Part shown: in pieces, positions 10,446-22,615 of the stretch
Layout: each line of letters opens with the position of its first letter
Position numbering within the stretch: the stretch's first letter is position 1
Origin: Cryptomeria japonica
Lineage: Eukaryota > Streptophyta > Pinopsida > Cupressales > Cupressaceae
Reading direction: 5' to 3'
Assembly (NCBI RefSeq): GCF_030272615.1
Contig: NC_081406.1
Span: forward strand, 110,497,283-110,557,282
DNA: 60,000 bases
Program-made: the position numbers and the translations under genes
Notes under the pieces: model-generated
What the model was told of the DNA's origin: nothing
Database searches by the model: none
Seen by the model: the letters and a program-made list of their open reading frames with translations, nothing else

Positions 10446-13093
10446 ACCACACAATCTCATTGATCTCCTCTAAGGGAAACACCTATCACAAATTGAGAGA
10501 AGAAGTCATGGTTAGTGCTATTCAAGATTGAGAGAAATGATCCAAAGAGGTTATCAATATTTAGATTAACTTATAAATAATTTGGATAAATTATAATGAA
10601 AATAATGAATACTTATACAATCATAATGATAAAACCCTAGATACAAACCGTAGGACAAGACTAAAGATAGCTTTGCAAGTTTTCACATTATAATTAATGA
10701 GACAACATGTGCTAAATAAAGAACAATATAATAAATGAAAAATGACTCCTATGTTTGTTTAAGTGAGTAAAGTAATAAAGGACCTAATTATATAATTAAT
10801 TTAATAATATGCTAATTCCTTTAGCACCCCCATTAAGGTTATGTTACGGATAAGCTAAAGAGATAATAATGAATTCAAGCATGTAAGTATGAATGGGTCC
10901 TAAAAACTAGGCCCAATTGCATACCCATGTACAAACCAATGCAATCTCTCATAGGCAAAGAAAAGAAGAAAACCACTTGGAAAAAACTCCTCTCCAAATG
11001 AGAGAACAAAATAATTTTATAAGTGAAAGGAAAGAAGAACAATTCTATGTGACCCCTAAAGATTGTTTCTATCACAATAGTACAAGGAATATCCTCTCCC
11101 TGAGAGAGATAAAATGAGGATAAGAATCCTCATTAATAAGAAGTCTCTCTTGTGCTAATGATTAAATCTTGAAGAGTAAACACATTAGACTACCTATAAA
11201 CAACATTTCTCCCTTTAGGAAAAAAGAGACCCACTAGAGATATAAGAAGCCACTCATATAAACTGGAATAAGTAAAAATATATATCTACATATTGTATGT
11301 CTCTAGAAACTACTCAAATATCACAATGCTTATGAAGTATAATGATGTCACAAACCAATCAATTATATGTCAAATCGATATTAAAGGTGACAATTTATGA
11401 CTTTGCAAAAACTAATGTAGAACAAGCTTCATGGTTGATGAAGATAAGATGAAAACACTGATATGTGTATCAACAAAGAGAAGCTAAATATCCTCTAGAA
11501 AATCCCCCAGACCTACAATATGAGAGTCCTTAAACAAGGATGATATGTCTAGAAGATATGAATTCCAAGTAGATGTGTTAAAAGAAAAATGTTCATTTGA
11601 ACTAGGCCCATCTGTGCATCAATGCCAAGGTCATCAAGAACAACAAAAGATGAATATTGTGTTAGCATCTCAATGTGATGAGTATGAACTAGAAGACAAG
11701 CCTCTAATCCATTGAAATATGCAAGACTGATGATACACTCAAGATCCTCAAAAATATCATTATCAAAGCATATATAATCTACATTTGCAAGGGGAATAAG
11801 ACAATTTGCTGAAAGAGTCCTCTAAGAATGGATAGACATGAGGATCTCCATGCATCTCCCAATGTCTAGTACAAAGTGTGGGGGGTAAATCAAGATATGA
11901 TATAGCCCATGTAGTCTCATGATTAGCACTAGACAAAAAATCTTCAATATGGTATCATAGCTCTAAATTTACTAAATTTCTATCCATTTTCTAAGAGATC
12001 TTGCATTGAGGAGAAAAAATGACTCATCTTGGAGAAAAATAATATGCAACAATGTTGTATATATGTAATAGATTAACATAATACATTATTACTATTTAAT
12101 AGACTAATAGCCTTTTTCTCTAGGAAGAAAAAGAATGTGTGAAAATAGAAATACAAAAATAAAAAATCTCTATGTAGAACATGTCAATTGATTGAATATA
12201 TAATTGAAACATTAATTATGATATAAATGAATGGACGCATGAAGCACACTACATATAGAAAACTTTTTAGAGGGTAGAAATGAAGGTGAAAGAAATTCGT
12301 ATTCACCTTTGGAAATTCATCTACAAATAAACCTAATGCTAGCTATGGATTGGTAGGACACGCTTTTGAGGCAAATAACATGACAATTTATTTTGTCATT
12401 TACATTTTTGAGGCAACCTTAAATGTGGATGCCCTCTTTCTATCTCAAATAACGAACATCCATTATCATTTACACTAATAGATAATTTTTGTTTATATCC
12501 CATGCTATCAATAATTTTAAATTGTACAAATAAATATTTATTTTTAATCAGAATATTAAAATATTTTAATAAAATGATAGGTCAAGTATTAAGAATAATA
12601 AATATACACAAAAACAATGAATTACAATTTTAACAATAATCTTATAAAAAAAAAAAAAAAAAAATTTAATTAATCTATAAATACTGAAAATTCATAATAT
12701 TTAGATGTAAAAAAAATCAATAAAAATAAAATATATATCTATATATTATTTGAACTTGACATGAAATTAAAATATCAATATTAACATAATAAAATGCATT
12801 ATACTTCCTAAAACTTTATGATTTTTATTACCTTCAATATACATTAGATATCCATCAAAGACTTCTCTTTCCCTAGAAAGGTCTAGTTGAAGCGAATATT
12901 ATATGGAAAATCCGTTCACGTAACGACGAATTTGGAATTTTGACATTGCAAATATTTCCCACTTTAAATTTCTACCATCCTCAACACGACACTTTGATGT
13001 TTTCTGCTTCACTCACTTTCTAATCAACTCTGTCTATTGGAAGAAAATGTAAAAGTTTCTTGCTGTTTTAGAAGCGTAATAAACACTGACTCT
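10446..13093. other. AT-rich spacer, nothing recognised
   Basis: About 2.6 kb of AT-rich sequence with only short frames (up to 66 codons) that overlap each other on both strands and match nothing I know. It includes a poly-A run near 12646. A GGTATCATAGCTC word near 11951 recalls a PBS, but no LTR end precedes it. Confidence 0.5.
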
Positions 13094-13800
13094 ACTCAAT
13101 CTATTAATTCAAGTTTTGAATCTATGAACAAACTTCTGAATACTATAATTGCTTGTTTGAAACGATAGAATACATTAAACATTGACTATTGACTATTGAC
13201 TCTTGACTCATGACTCATGAAGCATTATTGAAAACGATATATTTAAATTGATAAACATTGACTCATGAAGTATTACTCAATCTATAAATTCAAGTTTTGA
13301 ATCTATGAACAAACTTCTGAATACTATAATTGCTTGTTTGAAACAATAGAATACATTGAACATTGACTATTGACTATTGACTCTTGACTCATGACTCATG
13401 AAGCATTATTGAAAACGATATATTTAAATTGATAAACATTGACTCATGAAGTATTACTCAATCTATCAATTCAAGTTTTGAATCTGGACAAACTTCTGAA
13501 TACTATAATAGCATGTTTGAAACGATAGAATACATTAAACATTGACTATTGACTACTGACTATTGACTCTTGACTCATGACTCATGAAACATTATTAAAA
13601 ATGATATATTTAAATTGATAAACATTAGCTCATGACTCAAGAAGCACTACTCAATCTATCAATTCAAATTTTGAATCTGGACAAACTTTTGAATGGTATG
13701 ATTGCCTATTTGAAACGATAGAATACAATAAACATTGACTCGTGACTCAATCTATCAATTCAAGTTTTGAACCTGGATGCTATTTTTACGTTTTGGAAAC
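13094..13800. repeat. Tandem ~180-bp repeat rich in TTGAC words
   Basis: The word ACTCAATCTAT (variant ACTCAATCTAT with A/C changes) begins units at 13094, 13274, 13455, 13649 and 13745, giving spacings of 180, 181, 194 and 96. Each full unit contains TTCAAGTTTTGAATCT, AAACTTCTGAATACTATAAT and a cluster of seven-base steps such as TTGACTATTGACTATTGACT. TTGAC[CT] is the core of the W-box bound by WRKY factors, so the unit carries a dense run of such cores. Whether any is functional is not shown. No frame runs through the array. Confidence 0.8.
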
Positions 13801-14386
13801 GATAGAATATTATTCGTCAAAGTTCTCTGCATATTTCCATAACTTAATTTCAACCTTCACGTGGACGGCAGTTTGACATGATCTCTAACTATTCGAATGA
13901 AATGAAGGAATTCCATTCCTTATTGAAAATATAATACAAATGCAGGTGCCTGCTTCACTCATTTCTTATCATCAAGATTTGGACACCACTCCAACTTCAA
14001 TCGACTTCTCAATTGAAACGACAGAATGAGTTGGGACAAGACATCGTATTCAATTATTGATGGGACTAAAGTAAACACAATATGTGAAATAATTCAAACT
14101 AACACGTTTAGTGGACAAAGTGAAATTCCTAGATTTACAATCATTTTGGTTACAATTATTCAAAAATGTGTTTTGTTATATTTAAATTTATCTTAATTCA
14201 TTTTTTTTTTCATGTAATTGGGAAGATTTATAATTAGATTATTTTTATTTCTTTAGGATATTGTTGAATATATATCTTATGTATTTAAAAGTTTATGGAT
14301 CAATTAGGAAAATGTTAGTGATATGTTTCTTCATCTTAAACCAATAGATAGATTTATAGTTCTCAACTTAGGCGATCTTAGACTAA
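13801..14386. other. Spacer, nothing recognised
   Basis: AT-rich single-copy-looking sequence. A segment near 13948 (CTGCTTCACTCATTTCTTAT) echoes one near 13004 on the other side of the tandem array, so the array may have expanded inside a small duplicated region. No gene is visible. Confidence 0.4.
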
Positions 14387-15542
14387 TGTCATGTCCCCTT
14401 TTGAAAATAGTACTTAATATTTATAGTAAATATAGTTATCTAGAAATAGTAACTAGGACCTGTGGATAAAATAAGAAACATTTTCCTTCATGGTTAAATG
14501 ATAAAAATCATATTTAATGTTGAATTAATAAATAAAATTTGAACTTTTTTGGAGTGAAAAATTGGAGTGGGAAATTAGAAAGCACATTTTGAAATGTTAA
14601 ATGGCAAGTTGCAATTGGGAAAGTTGGGAGGTGAAAGACAAGTGGAGGAGTTATATTCTTGGAAATGCAAAGAATCTTCTTTCTTGATCTTGGGTTTTGT
14701 ATATGCTTGTTCTCTATAGGGTTTTGGTAGCATTTTCTAATTCATTCACTTGAAATTTTACTAACTATTTGTTGTTCTTCAGAGACCATCAAAATTGTGG
14801 AGGAGACTAAACAACAAGATTATGAATGCTTAAAAGAAGGATAAGGATGGGGTTTTAAGTTTTTTCTAGGTGCAAAATCATATAGAGTTTTTCATTGTGC
14901 ATATTGGTATCAGTTTAGTTGGTAAGGGTTTGGTTGTTGGTTTGTGCCAGTTGCGTGATTTTTCATTTCCTAATTTTGTTGAATCATTTATAAAAATAAT
15001 AGGGTTATATTCTAGTATTATTTCATGTTAGGATCAAACATTATATGTTCCAAAACTTTGGTCTTGACTTTGAAGGAGTTCCTATGTATTTTATGTTTCT
15101 AGATAGCTCTATGGTATGTAAGTATTTTTGTGATTTATATTTTTGATTGAGAGTAAATGCTTGATATCATTAAGACCATGAGGTTTACTATTTTTCATGG
15201 TTTTTTATTAAGAAAAGTTATTAAGAGTTTGGGGAGTTTATCTAGAAGTCGCAATGGTTTCTCTCTATGTTTGAGCTCTACATTTAGGGTTCTATTAGAT
15301 ATATTTTGTAGCAAAAGTGTATACTATTATTTGATGTATTTAGCAAAAAATAAGATGTCAAAACCATGTCCTAATTTATTTATATATTTGACATTGGTTG
15401 CATTAAGTTTTAGATCCATTTGGTTGTGCTCTGATGAACATTTTTGTATACCCACTTTCTCTATTCATATTTTTTCAAATTTGAAATAAAAGTTCAACTA
15501 ATCTTCAAATCTTTATTTTCATGTTAGCAAGGGGTTATTACA
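14387..15542 (+). repeat. Degenerate gypsy-type LTR
   Basis: The start TGTCATGTCCCC and the end GGGGTTATTACA are followed by a PBS-like TGGTATTAGAGC. This combination is common for plant gypsy LTRs that use initiator Met tRNA. No partner LTR is intact and no pol is attached. The 110-codon frame at 15157 lies inside this LTR and is partly preserved in the duplicated copy at 37569 only because the DNA was duplicated. Confidence 0.6.
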
Positions 15543-16318
15543 CTGGTATTAGAGCTTTGATATCGCGAGTCTAAGGGTTTGATTTATTTTATGTATTTGA
15601 GTGAAAGGTAGAGAAGGTATTCACGATGAGAGAGGAATAAAGGGCTTTTGGACAGTTCTTTCCCAAAAGAAACATAAATATAAGCTCCATAGAAGGTGAG
15701 TATGGGCGATACTAATCAAATGCATTGATAGTTTCTTCAAGACCCCAAAATGATTTAAAAAAACTATAGAAATCCTTATGGAGACCAAAAAAGTAATGAG
15801 ACTACTTATAGATAAACTGTAAGGTTTGGTGTCTACACATGAGAAAGGAACTTTTTCAAAGGTTGCTAAATATCCAAAATCATCCAATTCATAATCTTCA
15901 CAAAGTATTTTCTTACCTATAGAGAATTGTGGAGGAGACTAAACAACAAGAGTATGAATGCTTAAAAGAAGGATAAGGATTGGGTTTTAATGTTTTTCTA
16001 GGTGCAAAATCATATAGAGTTTTGCATTCTGCATATTGGTATTAGTTTAGTTTGTAAGGGTTTGCTTGTTGGGTTATGTGAGCTGCATGAGTTTTCATTT
16101 CCTAATTTTGTTGAATCATTTATAAAAATAATAGGGTGATATTCTAGTATTATTTCATGTTAGGATCAAACATTATATGTTCCAAAACTTTGGTCTTGAC
16201 TTTGAAGGAGTTCCTATGTATTTTATGTTTCTAGATAGCTCTATGCTATGTAAGTATTTTTGTGATTTATATTTTTGATTGAGAGTAAATGTTTGGTAAC
16301 ACTAAGACCATGAGGTTT
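14793..16318. repeat. 1132-bp tandem duplication: copy A and first part of copy B
   Basis: Copy A runs 14793-15924 and copy B starts at 15925, both with AATTGTGGAGGAGACTAAAC. The target word GGTTT is at 15182-15186 in copy A and at 16314-16318 in copy B, so both are 394 bp from the unit start with no net indel. Copy B is interrupted after 16318 by the gypsy element and resumes at 37554. The unit spans the 3' part of the old LTR plus its leader. Confidence 0.85.
15543..15924 (+). other. PBS and leader remnant of the old LTR element
   Basis: CTGGTATTAGAGCTTTGATATC starts right after the LTR end and resembles the tRNA-iMet complement TGGTATCAGAGC. The duplicated copy at 37917 keeps TGGTATCAAAGC. 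About 370 bp of leader follow, with no gag. The minus-strand frame at 15621-15887 is not a known protein. Confidence 0.55.
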
Positions 16319-17288
16319 TGTTAGTCCTCCCTACTTTCATTAAGAAATTTCAAATTCGAAGGTCGCCTTTTAAATGTTTACTTTCCTTTTGGTCATGTAT
16401 TTCTTCTATTTGAACCCGAGTCATTGAACCTTTTCTAAGTTCAAAGTTCGAAGTTTCAAAGTGCGCTTTAAAGAATTTTCTTCGCAGCTTATGCCGCTTT
16501 TCCAGTTTAGTTATTGTTTTTCAATTTTAAAAACTAAACTTCTTTAGCTCTCATGTGGAGTTAATCATTTGACTCTAGTTTATTTGTAACAGACTATCAT
16601 AGCCTAGCGGCTATATATTGTTTTAGAAGTCTTTTTAAAGGTCCAAAAAACTTTGATTTGATGGAACAAACTTAATTTTCTTTGAATTTTAGTGTAGACA
16701 TTTCTAGTACATGAATGGATTATTATTTTGATATGATCTTCAAATCTATTTGTTTGAATGATAGAGCAATCTCTGTTGGGATGTATGCTTATGTGCAGAA
16801 TATTTTATTTCATTACCAGTTCTTTCTAAGTCTGTCAATTCTTTGATCTTTAAAAAAAAAAAAAAAGTGCCACATTGTTGTTTAAATGATTCTGTTCCCC
16901 CTTGTCCTATGAGGCATGAGTGAGTATCGATCAACATTTATTCTACATTGAGTATTCTTAGTGGAATAAGTTTTTATATTGACTGGATATGTGCAGGAGT
17001 AAACTCTGTGAGATTTACATTCATTGATAATCATCTTGTAGTGTTCTTTTGTGTTGACAAATGAATGTGAAATCCTTTCTCTCTTTATAGTGAAAAGTGT
17101 GTTTCTTTTTGAGTTATTTGCATAAAAAATTCAATTAATATCTTATGAGGATACACTCGTATGCAGAGGGTAAACCAAAACTCAGTTCACCCAACTGTTG
17201 GTTCATTTTCTTTTTCATGAAGGGTATGCATGAGTCATCATTTTAAAGTATATAAATATTAAAGGAAAGGCAAATCTATTAACCAACA
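16319..17288 (+). repeat. 5' LTR of host gypsy element
   Basis: Starts TGTTAGTCCTCCCTACTTTC and ends TTAACCAACA. It aligns throughout with 36589-37553. An A-run near 16854 corresponds to a T/A-rich stretch in the partner. GGCTATATATTG near 16610 may be the TATA region. Confidence 0.9.
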
Positions 17289-17652
17289 AATTTTTGGTGA
17301 CTCTACTAGGGAGTCAAATAATAAGATTGGTTGCCTGGTTACATGATACAAAGAAATATCTTATCAATCTTTAAGAGTCTATTTGGTGCCATTAAAATTT
17401 TGCATTGTAAACAAGCTAGAGCCAAGAAGATACACTAGGTGTTAGAGGCGTGAAGGAATAGTTGACTCTATCTTTCAAGAATTGCAAAACCTAAATTTTC
17501 AGCTATCATTTTCACCTAAGAGACGAGAAATAAGTAGACCTCCATCTCCATCCCTTTCACTCCCTATATCCTTAGTTTGTCAAGCCCTAACCTTGCATGG
17601 TGTTGCCTTACCCAATGTAATCAATCCAACACCTCTCAATATCATTCTTCTG
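17289..17652 (+). other. PBS and short leader of host gypsy
   Basis: TGGTGACTCTACTAGGGA at 17295-17312 lies six bases after the LTR and is the likely PBS. It differs from the TGGCRCCC type used by the other gypsy elements here. About 340 bp of leader follow to the gag start. The leader is open in the gag frame from 17482, but there is no reason to start there. Confidence 0.6.
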
Positions 17653-18940
17653 ATGGCAACCAACAATCCTTGGGGGGCTGTAGTAGGTCCATTGAATCTT
17701 GGTCTAAATTTGAATGCTTTACCCAAAGGAGTGAGAGATCACTTGCCTAAATTCAGTGGTGATGGGAAGGTCACAATTGATGAACATTTGAATGCATTTA
17801 ATGTTGCATGTTGTGTAATAGATGTCCAGCATGAAGATGCTACAGTAAGGCTATTTGTACAAACATTAACTAAAGCAACTGTAGATTGGTTTTATCATTT
17901 GCCAAACAGTGTAATAACAAACTGGCAAGATTTGAAAACTACGTTTGAGGCTAGGTTCAAGGTAGCAGAGGATAAGCATTCCCTTTTGGCTTAGTTAGCT
18001 CAATTAAAAAAAGAAATCCCTGAATCTATGAGAGATTTCATGGCTAAATTTGATATAATTGTTCATAAAATTCCTGCAAATCAGAAAGCTTCAGATGATA
18101 ACTTGAAATGTTTCTTTTTATAAACTCCATGCCCTCAGAGATATTTTTCTTGATTCATAGACAAAGAGTTGTAACTCTAAATGATTTTAAAACACTTGTT
18201 GTTGAATTAGAGGATGAATTGATCACTGTGGGAAAATGGAAGAGAGAAGTACAAGTGGCCAATGTGCAACCCTCTACTTCTTCAGACCCTGTAATTCAAA
18301 GACTGATGAATGATATAATAACACTCAAAAAAGAGTTACCCAAGGCTAGTACATCTTATTCATAGCCTTACCAAGACATACCAAGAAGGATTACAAATCA
18401 GTCTATGGGAACTGGGAATAAAGCCTTACAACTGCCCCCAACTCAACAAAGATTGGCAATTGAAGCTCCACCACTAAAGTGGAATATGTGTGTTTTTCAT
18501 CTCACTGATGGTCATGAGGGTAATTATTGTCCAGAGATGGTGCGTTATGCTCATTTGATTGGTTCTAAAGAGGTTTTATATGAACCAAGTGAAGAAGAAT
18601 CTTTTAGGCAACCTGGTGACTCTAGAATCCACTTCCTGGAGTATAAGTTAGATTCAGAAAGAGGAGGTGATATTTTGGTTACCTTGGAGGATCCTTCCTA
18701 TGTTGTACTGACAAGAAATCAACAAAATGTAAAACATCAGGGTGCTCCCTCATCTTCTGTTGTGAATCCTAAAGGTAAGGACATTATTTCTAGGCTTCAT
18801 AATAATGATTATAGACCTCAAGAATCCCAGTTATTGAAATTTGTAGAGACAAAATGTTTATTTGATATTATAGAGTTTTTTAAATCCTCTCGGATTCAAA
18901 TTACACTAGCGGAATACCTTAAATTAAATCCCAAATAACT
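17653..18940 (+). pseudogene. gag: gypsy gag, decayed
   Basis: Gag forms the particle that packages element RNA in the cytoplasm. I start at the methionine of MATNNPWGAV because it follows the PBS leader and precedes the conserved gag core (LPKFSGDGKVTIDEHLNAF, then DWFYHLPNSVITNWQDLKTTFEARF, typical of the retrotransposon gag domain). A TAG at 17992 interrupts this core. Near 18115 a frameshift in a T-run moves the reading to the frame of 18108, which continues through a TAG at 18363. A zinc-knuckle variant, C-x2-H-x5-H-x4-C (CVFHLTDGHEGNYC, about 18489-18530), is of the type seen in Tat-like elements. The same frame then runs into the protease with stops near 18936, 18983 and 19001. Confidence 0.8.
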
Positions 18941-19037
18941 TGATAGGCTAGTTAAGTTTGTAAAAGGAAATAATGCATATGTATAAGCCAACGTGGTACA
19001 ATAGTCAGTTAATGCTACATTTTCTTCTCAAGGTGAT

Positions 19038-20240
19038 GTGTCAACCCATCTTCCTACTCATAAAGTCAATCCTGAAATAATAGCCCATCAAACTGATGAT
19101 ACGCTATTTGTTCTTGAATCAAATCCCAAGCCTTTTTATATATCTTTGTTCATAAATGGTCACAAATTGAACAACTGTATTATAGACTCAGGTGCCTCGG
19201 ATAATATTATGCCATCTATAGTAGCTAAAGCTTTGGGATCATCCTTAACAAAAACCTTTGGTAGATGTTATTCAATTGACTCCAAAAAAATACCCATATT
19301 AGGACAGATCAAGGATGCTCAAGTGGTCCTTGTTGCTCATCCAAATAAAAGAATTAAGTTAACCATTTTAATAGTTGATATCCCTGCAAGTTATGACATG
19401 TTATTAAGTCACACATTTTGTAGAGACTTAGGGGGCGAGATAAAGATGGATTGGTCTCAAGCCACCATCCCCATAGGGAAACAACGAGTCATTTTGCAAC
19501 CTAAACCTAAATCTAAGTTCACCATTTTTCCCTCTGAGGATCCAAAGGCTCAAATTTTGTACCATGAATACCAATTTGGAAATTATATGATCTTATTTGA
19601 TAATGAGGCTGCAAGGAATTTGTCACAACTGGAGGTAGAAGAGAATTTATGGTTGATGGAATTCAATGAAAGTTGTGCAGCATCAGGTTCTGGGGCTAGG
19701 ATAGTTCTCATTCCTCCCTTTGGCAGACACATTTCTTTTTCTTTTAAACTAGAATTCAAGAACACAAATAATACCACTGAGTATGAGGCCTTGTTGTTGG
19801 GATTAGCTGAAGCAAAGAAATTGGGAGTAAAGCTTCTGCAAGTTAAGGGAGATGCAGAGTTGATTGTGAAACAAGTCAGAGGATTGTTCAATGTGAAGAA
19901 TGAGAGATTAAAGCATTACTGAAATAGAGTCTGGGATGAAATTGGAGGTTGTGATGCATTTCCTATTGAATTTATCCCTAGAGAACAAAACTATAAAGCT
20001 GATTTTTTAGCAGTATCATCTTCTCTATTGATTCCTCATCCTGAGTTTTCAAATGATACCTGTCAAGTGGAATTTATATATCGACCTAGTATACCTCATA
20101 ATTCCAAATTTTGGCATCTTCTTGAGAATGACAAGCAAATTAACAACTTTTTGCATTGCACAGAAATATTTATTGCCACCTTCTTTGAAGGATCAGATGC
20201 TGAATGTAAGGAGTTTTTGCTAGAGTGGGTCGAGAAATGA
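19038..20240 (+). pseudogene. pol: gypsy protease and archaeal-type RNase H
   Basis: In the same frame as gag from 18108. The aspartic protease cuts the polyprotein. Its active site IIDSGASDNIM is intact near 19181-19213, with the later hydrophobic motif SYDMLLSHTF near 19392. About 100 residues on lies an archaeal-type RNase H domain: LMEFNESCAASGSGARIVL (first acidic residue expected at FDG, here FNE), TEYEALLLGL, VKGDAEL, and NYKADFLAV. So three of four catalytic acids remain and the first has become Asn. A TGA at 19920 interrupts it. Finding this domain before RT is unusual: in the nested element here, and in the usual Tat layout, it lies after RT and RNase H. The frame ends at 20238. Confidence 0.85.
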
Positions 20241-22615
20241 ATGATGGGGTAATACAATTAAAAGAGAATAAGATTCCTAAAGGGTTGATCTCTTTCGAAC
20301 GTCTCTTTGATCGTCATGATGCCTATAAGAAGAGAAAAGATGAACAGATTCCTGCAGTCCAAGATGCGAGTGGTTATGAAAGAGTTAATATTGGAACTGA
20401 GGAAGATCCTAAGTATATAAATCTAGGAAAATGTTGCACACCTACAGAGAAAGAAAGGTTCATCACTCTCTTGTTGGAATACAAAGACATTTTTTTTTGG
20501 TGTTATGATGACCCGAAGAGCTTCAGGGAAGGAAAATTTCAACATCACATTCCTCTCAAGACTAGAACAAGCCCTTTCTGGCAAAAACTTAGAAAATTTA
20601 ACCCCAAAGTTGCTGAAGCTATATTTCAAGAGGTAGATAGAATGTTAAAAGCTAGAATTATATATATCCTATTCACCATTCTACTTGGATAGCCAATATT
20701 GTCCCTGTTCATAAAAAAAATGGAGAGATAATAATTTGTGTGGACTTTAGGAATTTAAATCAGGTCAGTCTCAAAGATAATTATCCATTACCTACTATGG
20801 ATCATATTTTGCAAACAGTCTCTGGTTCAAAAATGATGTCTATGCTTGATGGATTTTCTGGTTATAACCAGATTAGTGTTTTAGAAAGTGACCAGCATAA
20901 AACTACTTTCATCACTCCCTAGGGTACTTTTGCCTATAATAGGATTCCATTTGGTCTGATAAATGCAAGGGCAACTTTCTAGAGGGCTATGGACTTATCT
21001 TTTGGTCATCTGAAAGATAAGATAATTGTTGTATATCTTGATGACCTAACTATCTTCTCGAAGAGGAGAAAGCATCACTTAAGAGACTTAAGACAAGTAT
21101 TGCAAAGATTTTGGGAACATGGAGTGTCGTTGAACCCAAAGAAGTCAGTGTTCGGGGTTACAGAAGGTAAATTACTTGGTCACATCATCTCTAAAGAAGG
21201 AGTAAGAGTGGACCCTAAGAGAGTAAAGGCAATTCAGTAGTTAAGTTTACCATCGAACAAAAATGCAGTCAGGTCTTTCTTTGGGCAGGTGAATTTTCTG
21301 AGGAGATTTGTTCCAGATTTTGTAGAAATCACAAGGTACATTGTAAACCTGATGAGTGAAAAGAAATTATTCAAATGGAATGAAGAGGGAAATAAAGAAT
21401 TTGAATCAATAAAAGAAGCTATTTTCCAAGCACCTATTCTTGTTAATCCAAATTTTAAGAAAGATTTTATCATCTATTGTTATGCGTCAGAACATACCAT
21501 GTCAAGGATTTTGTTACAAAAGAATGAAGAAAATGAAGAAGTTCCAATATCCTTCATGAGCACTCCTCTTAAGAAGCATGAATTCAAATATTCCCTGATG
21601 GAAAAGAAAGTGTATGCAGTGATGAAAGCTGTAAAATAGTTCAGGTACTCTATTCTTCATTCTCATGGAGTAGTCTATGTGCCACATTTTGTTGTTAAAA
21701 GCATTTTAACACAACATGATATTGGAATGAATAATAGGGCCTCACGGGTGTCTAAGATATGGGAGTTTAATCTGGACATTAAACCAACAAAATTAGTGAG
21801 GGGACAAGGTCAATGTAAGTTAATTGCAGAAAGTAAGAATGGAGTGACTAAGGAACTACCCTTAGTCTTATTTGTTGGACTTCAAGATTCTTGGTTTGCA
21901 GACATTGCATATTACCTAACCTATGGGGACTTCCCGACGCATCTCTCTCCAAGAGAAAAATGGAATTTGAGAATAAAGGCTGCTAAATATGTTATTTTTG
22001 ATGATGTATTGTACAAAAAGGGGTTGGATGGAACTTTCTTATGCTGTGTGGACAAGCCACTTCAAGAGTCACTATTGAAAACCTTTCATGATGAAGCATG
22101 TGGTGGTCATTTTCATCAACAATAACTGCCTATAAAATCTTGAGAAATTGCTATTATTGGCCAGGTATGTTTAATGATGCATACGCTTGGGTAGCTAGGT
22201 GTGAAAAATGTAGGTTATTCACAACAAAGCCACAACTTGCAGCATTACCTCTTAGACTGGTAGTTGTTGATGAACTGTTCAAACAATGGGGTTTAGATTT
22301 TATAGGTCCATTGTCACCTACCTCAAGTGTTGGACATGCACACATATTGAAGGACATAGATTACTTCACCAAATGGGTTGAAGCTATTCCAGTGTGGAAG
22401 ACAACTTCTAAGGTTGTTTATAATTTTCTTAAAGAAAATATTCTGGTTCAATTTGGAGTTCCTCATAAACTTGTGGCTGATAATGCAACCAACTTCTCTT
22501 CTACTGAGATTTCTTTGTTTTGTTATTATCATGAGATATCTCTTGCCCACTCTTCAGATTATTATCATCAGGGTAACGACCAAGCAGAGTCAAGTAATAA
22601 AAATCTGATAAATAT
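20241..22615 (+). pseudogene. pol: gypsy RT, degenerate RNase H and integrase N-terminal part
   Basis: RT copies element RNA to DNA. The frame of 20225 holds the linker and RT start (TPTEKERFITLLLEYKDIF, then QEVDRMLKARIIY). After a frameshift near 20665 the frame of 20740 gives VDFRNLNQVSLKDNYPLP, MLDGFSGYNQI and the catalytic VVYLDDLTIFSK, with TAG stops at 20920, 20980 and 21238. The classical RNase H follows (FIIYCYASEHTMSRILLQK) and has Tyr where the first catalytic Asp is expected, with a TAG near 21637. Integrase shows H and C residues of the zinc finger (FHDEACGGHFH...CEKC; frameshift near 22120), then WGLDFIGPL, VADNATNF and QAESSNKN, so the D, D and E positions are present. The sequence is cut right after this Glu by the nested element. 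Confidence 0.85.

Noticed and set aside
11945-11965. Primer-binding site of another LTR element (GGTATCATAGCTC)
   Set aside because: No TG...CA LTR end precedes it and no gag or leader follows; a chance match in AT-rich DNA is as likely.
12640-12670. Poly-A tail of a LINE or SINE
   Set aside because: No RT, endonuclease or SINE promoter boxes lie upstream and no flanking duplication is visible; it looks like a simple A-run.
15157-15489. 110-codon open frame with a related frame at 37569-37856
   Set aside because: Both lie in the 3' part of an old LTR that was tandemly duplicated at the DNA level, so similarity of the two frames is not evidence of coding.
17482-17652. Earlier gag start at the first ATG of the open frame
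   Set aside because: The extension lies in the leader just after the PBS and has no gag similarity; the ATG at 17653 precedes the conserved gag sequence.
19583-19891. Antisense 102-codon ORF in the aRNase H region
   Set aside because: It is the mirror of the well-supported sense-strand protease/aRNase H frame.
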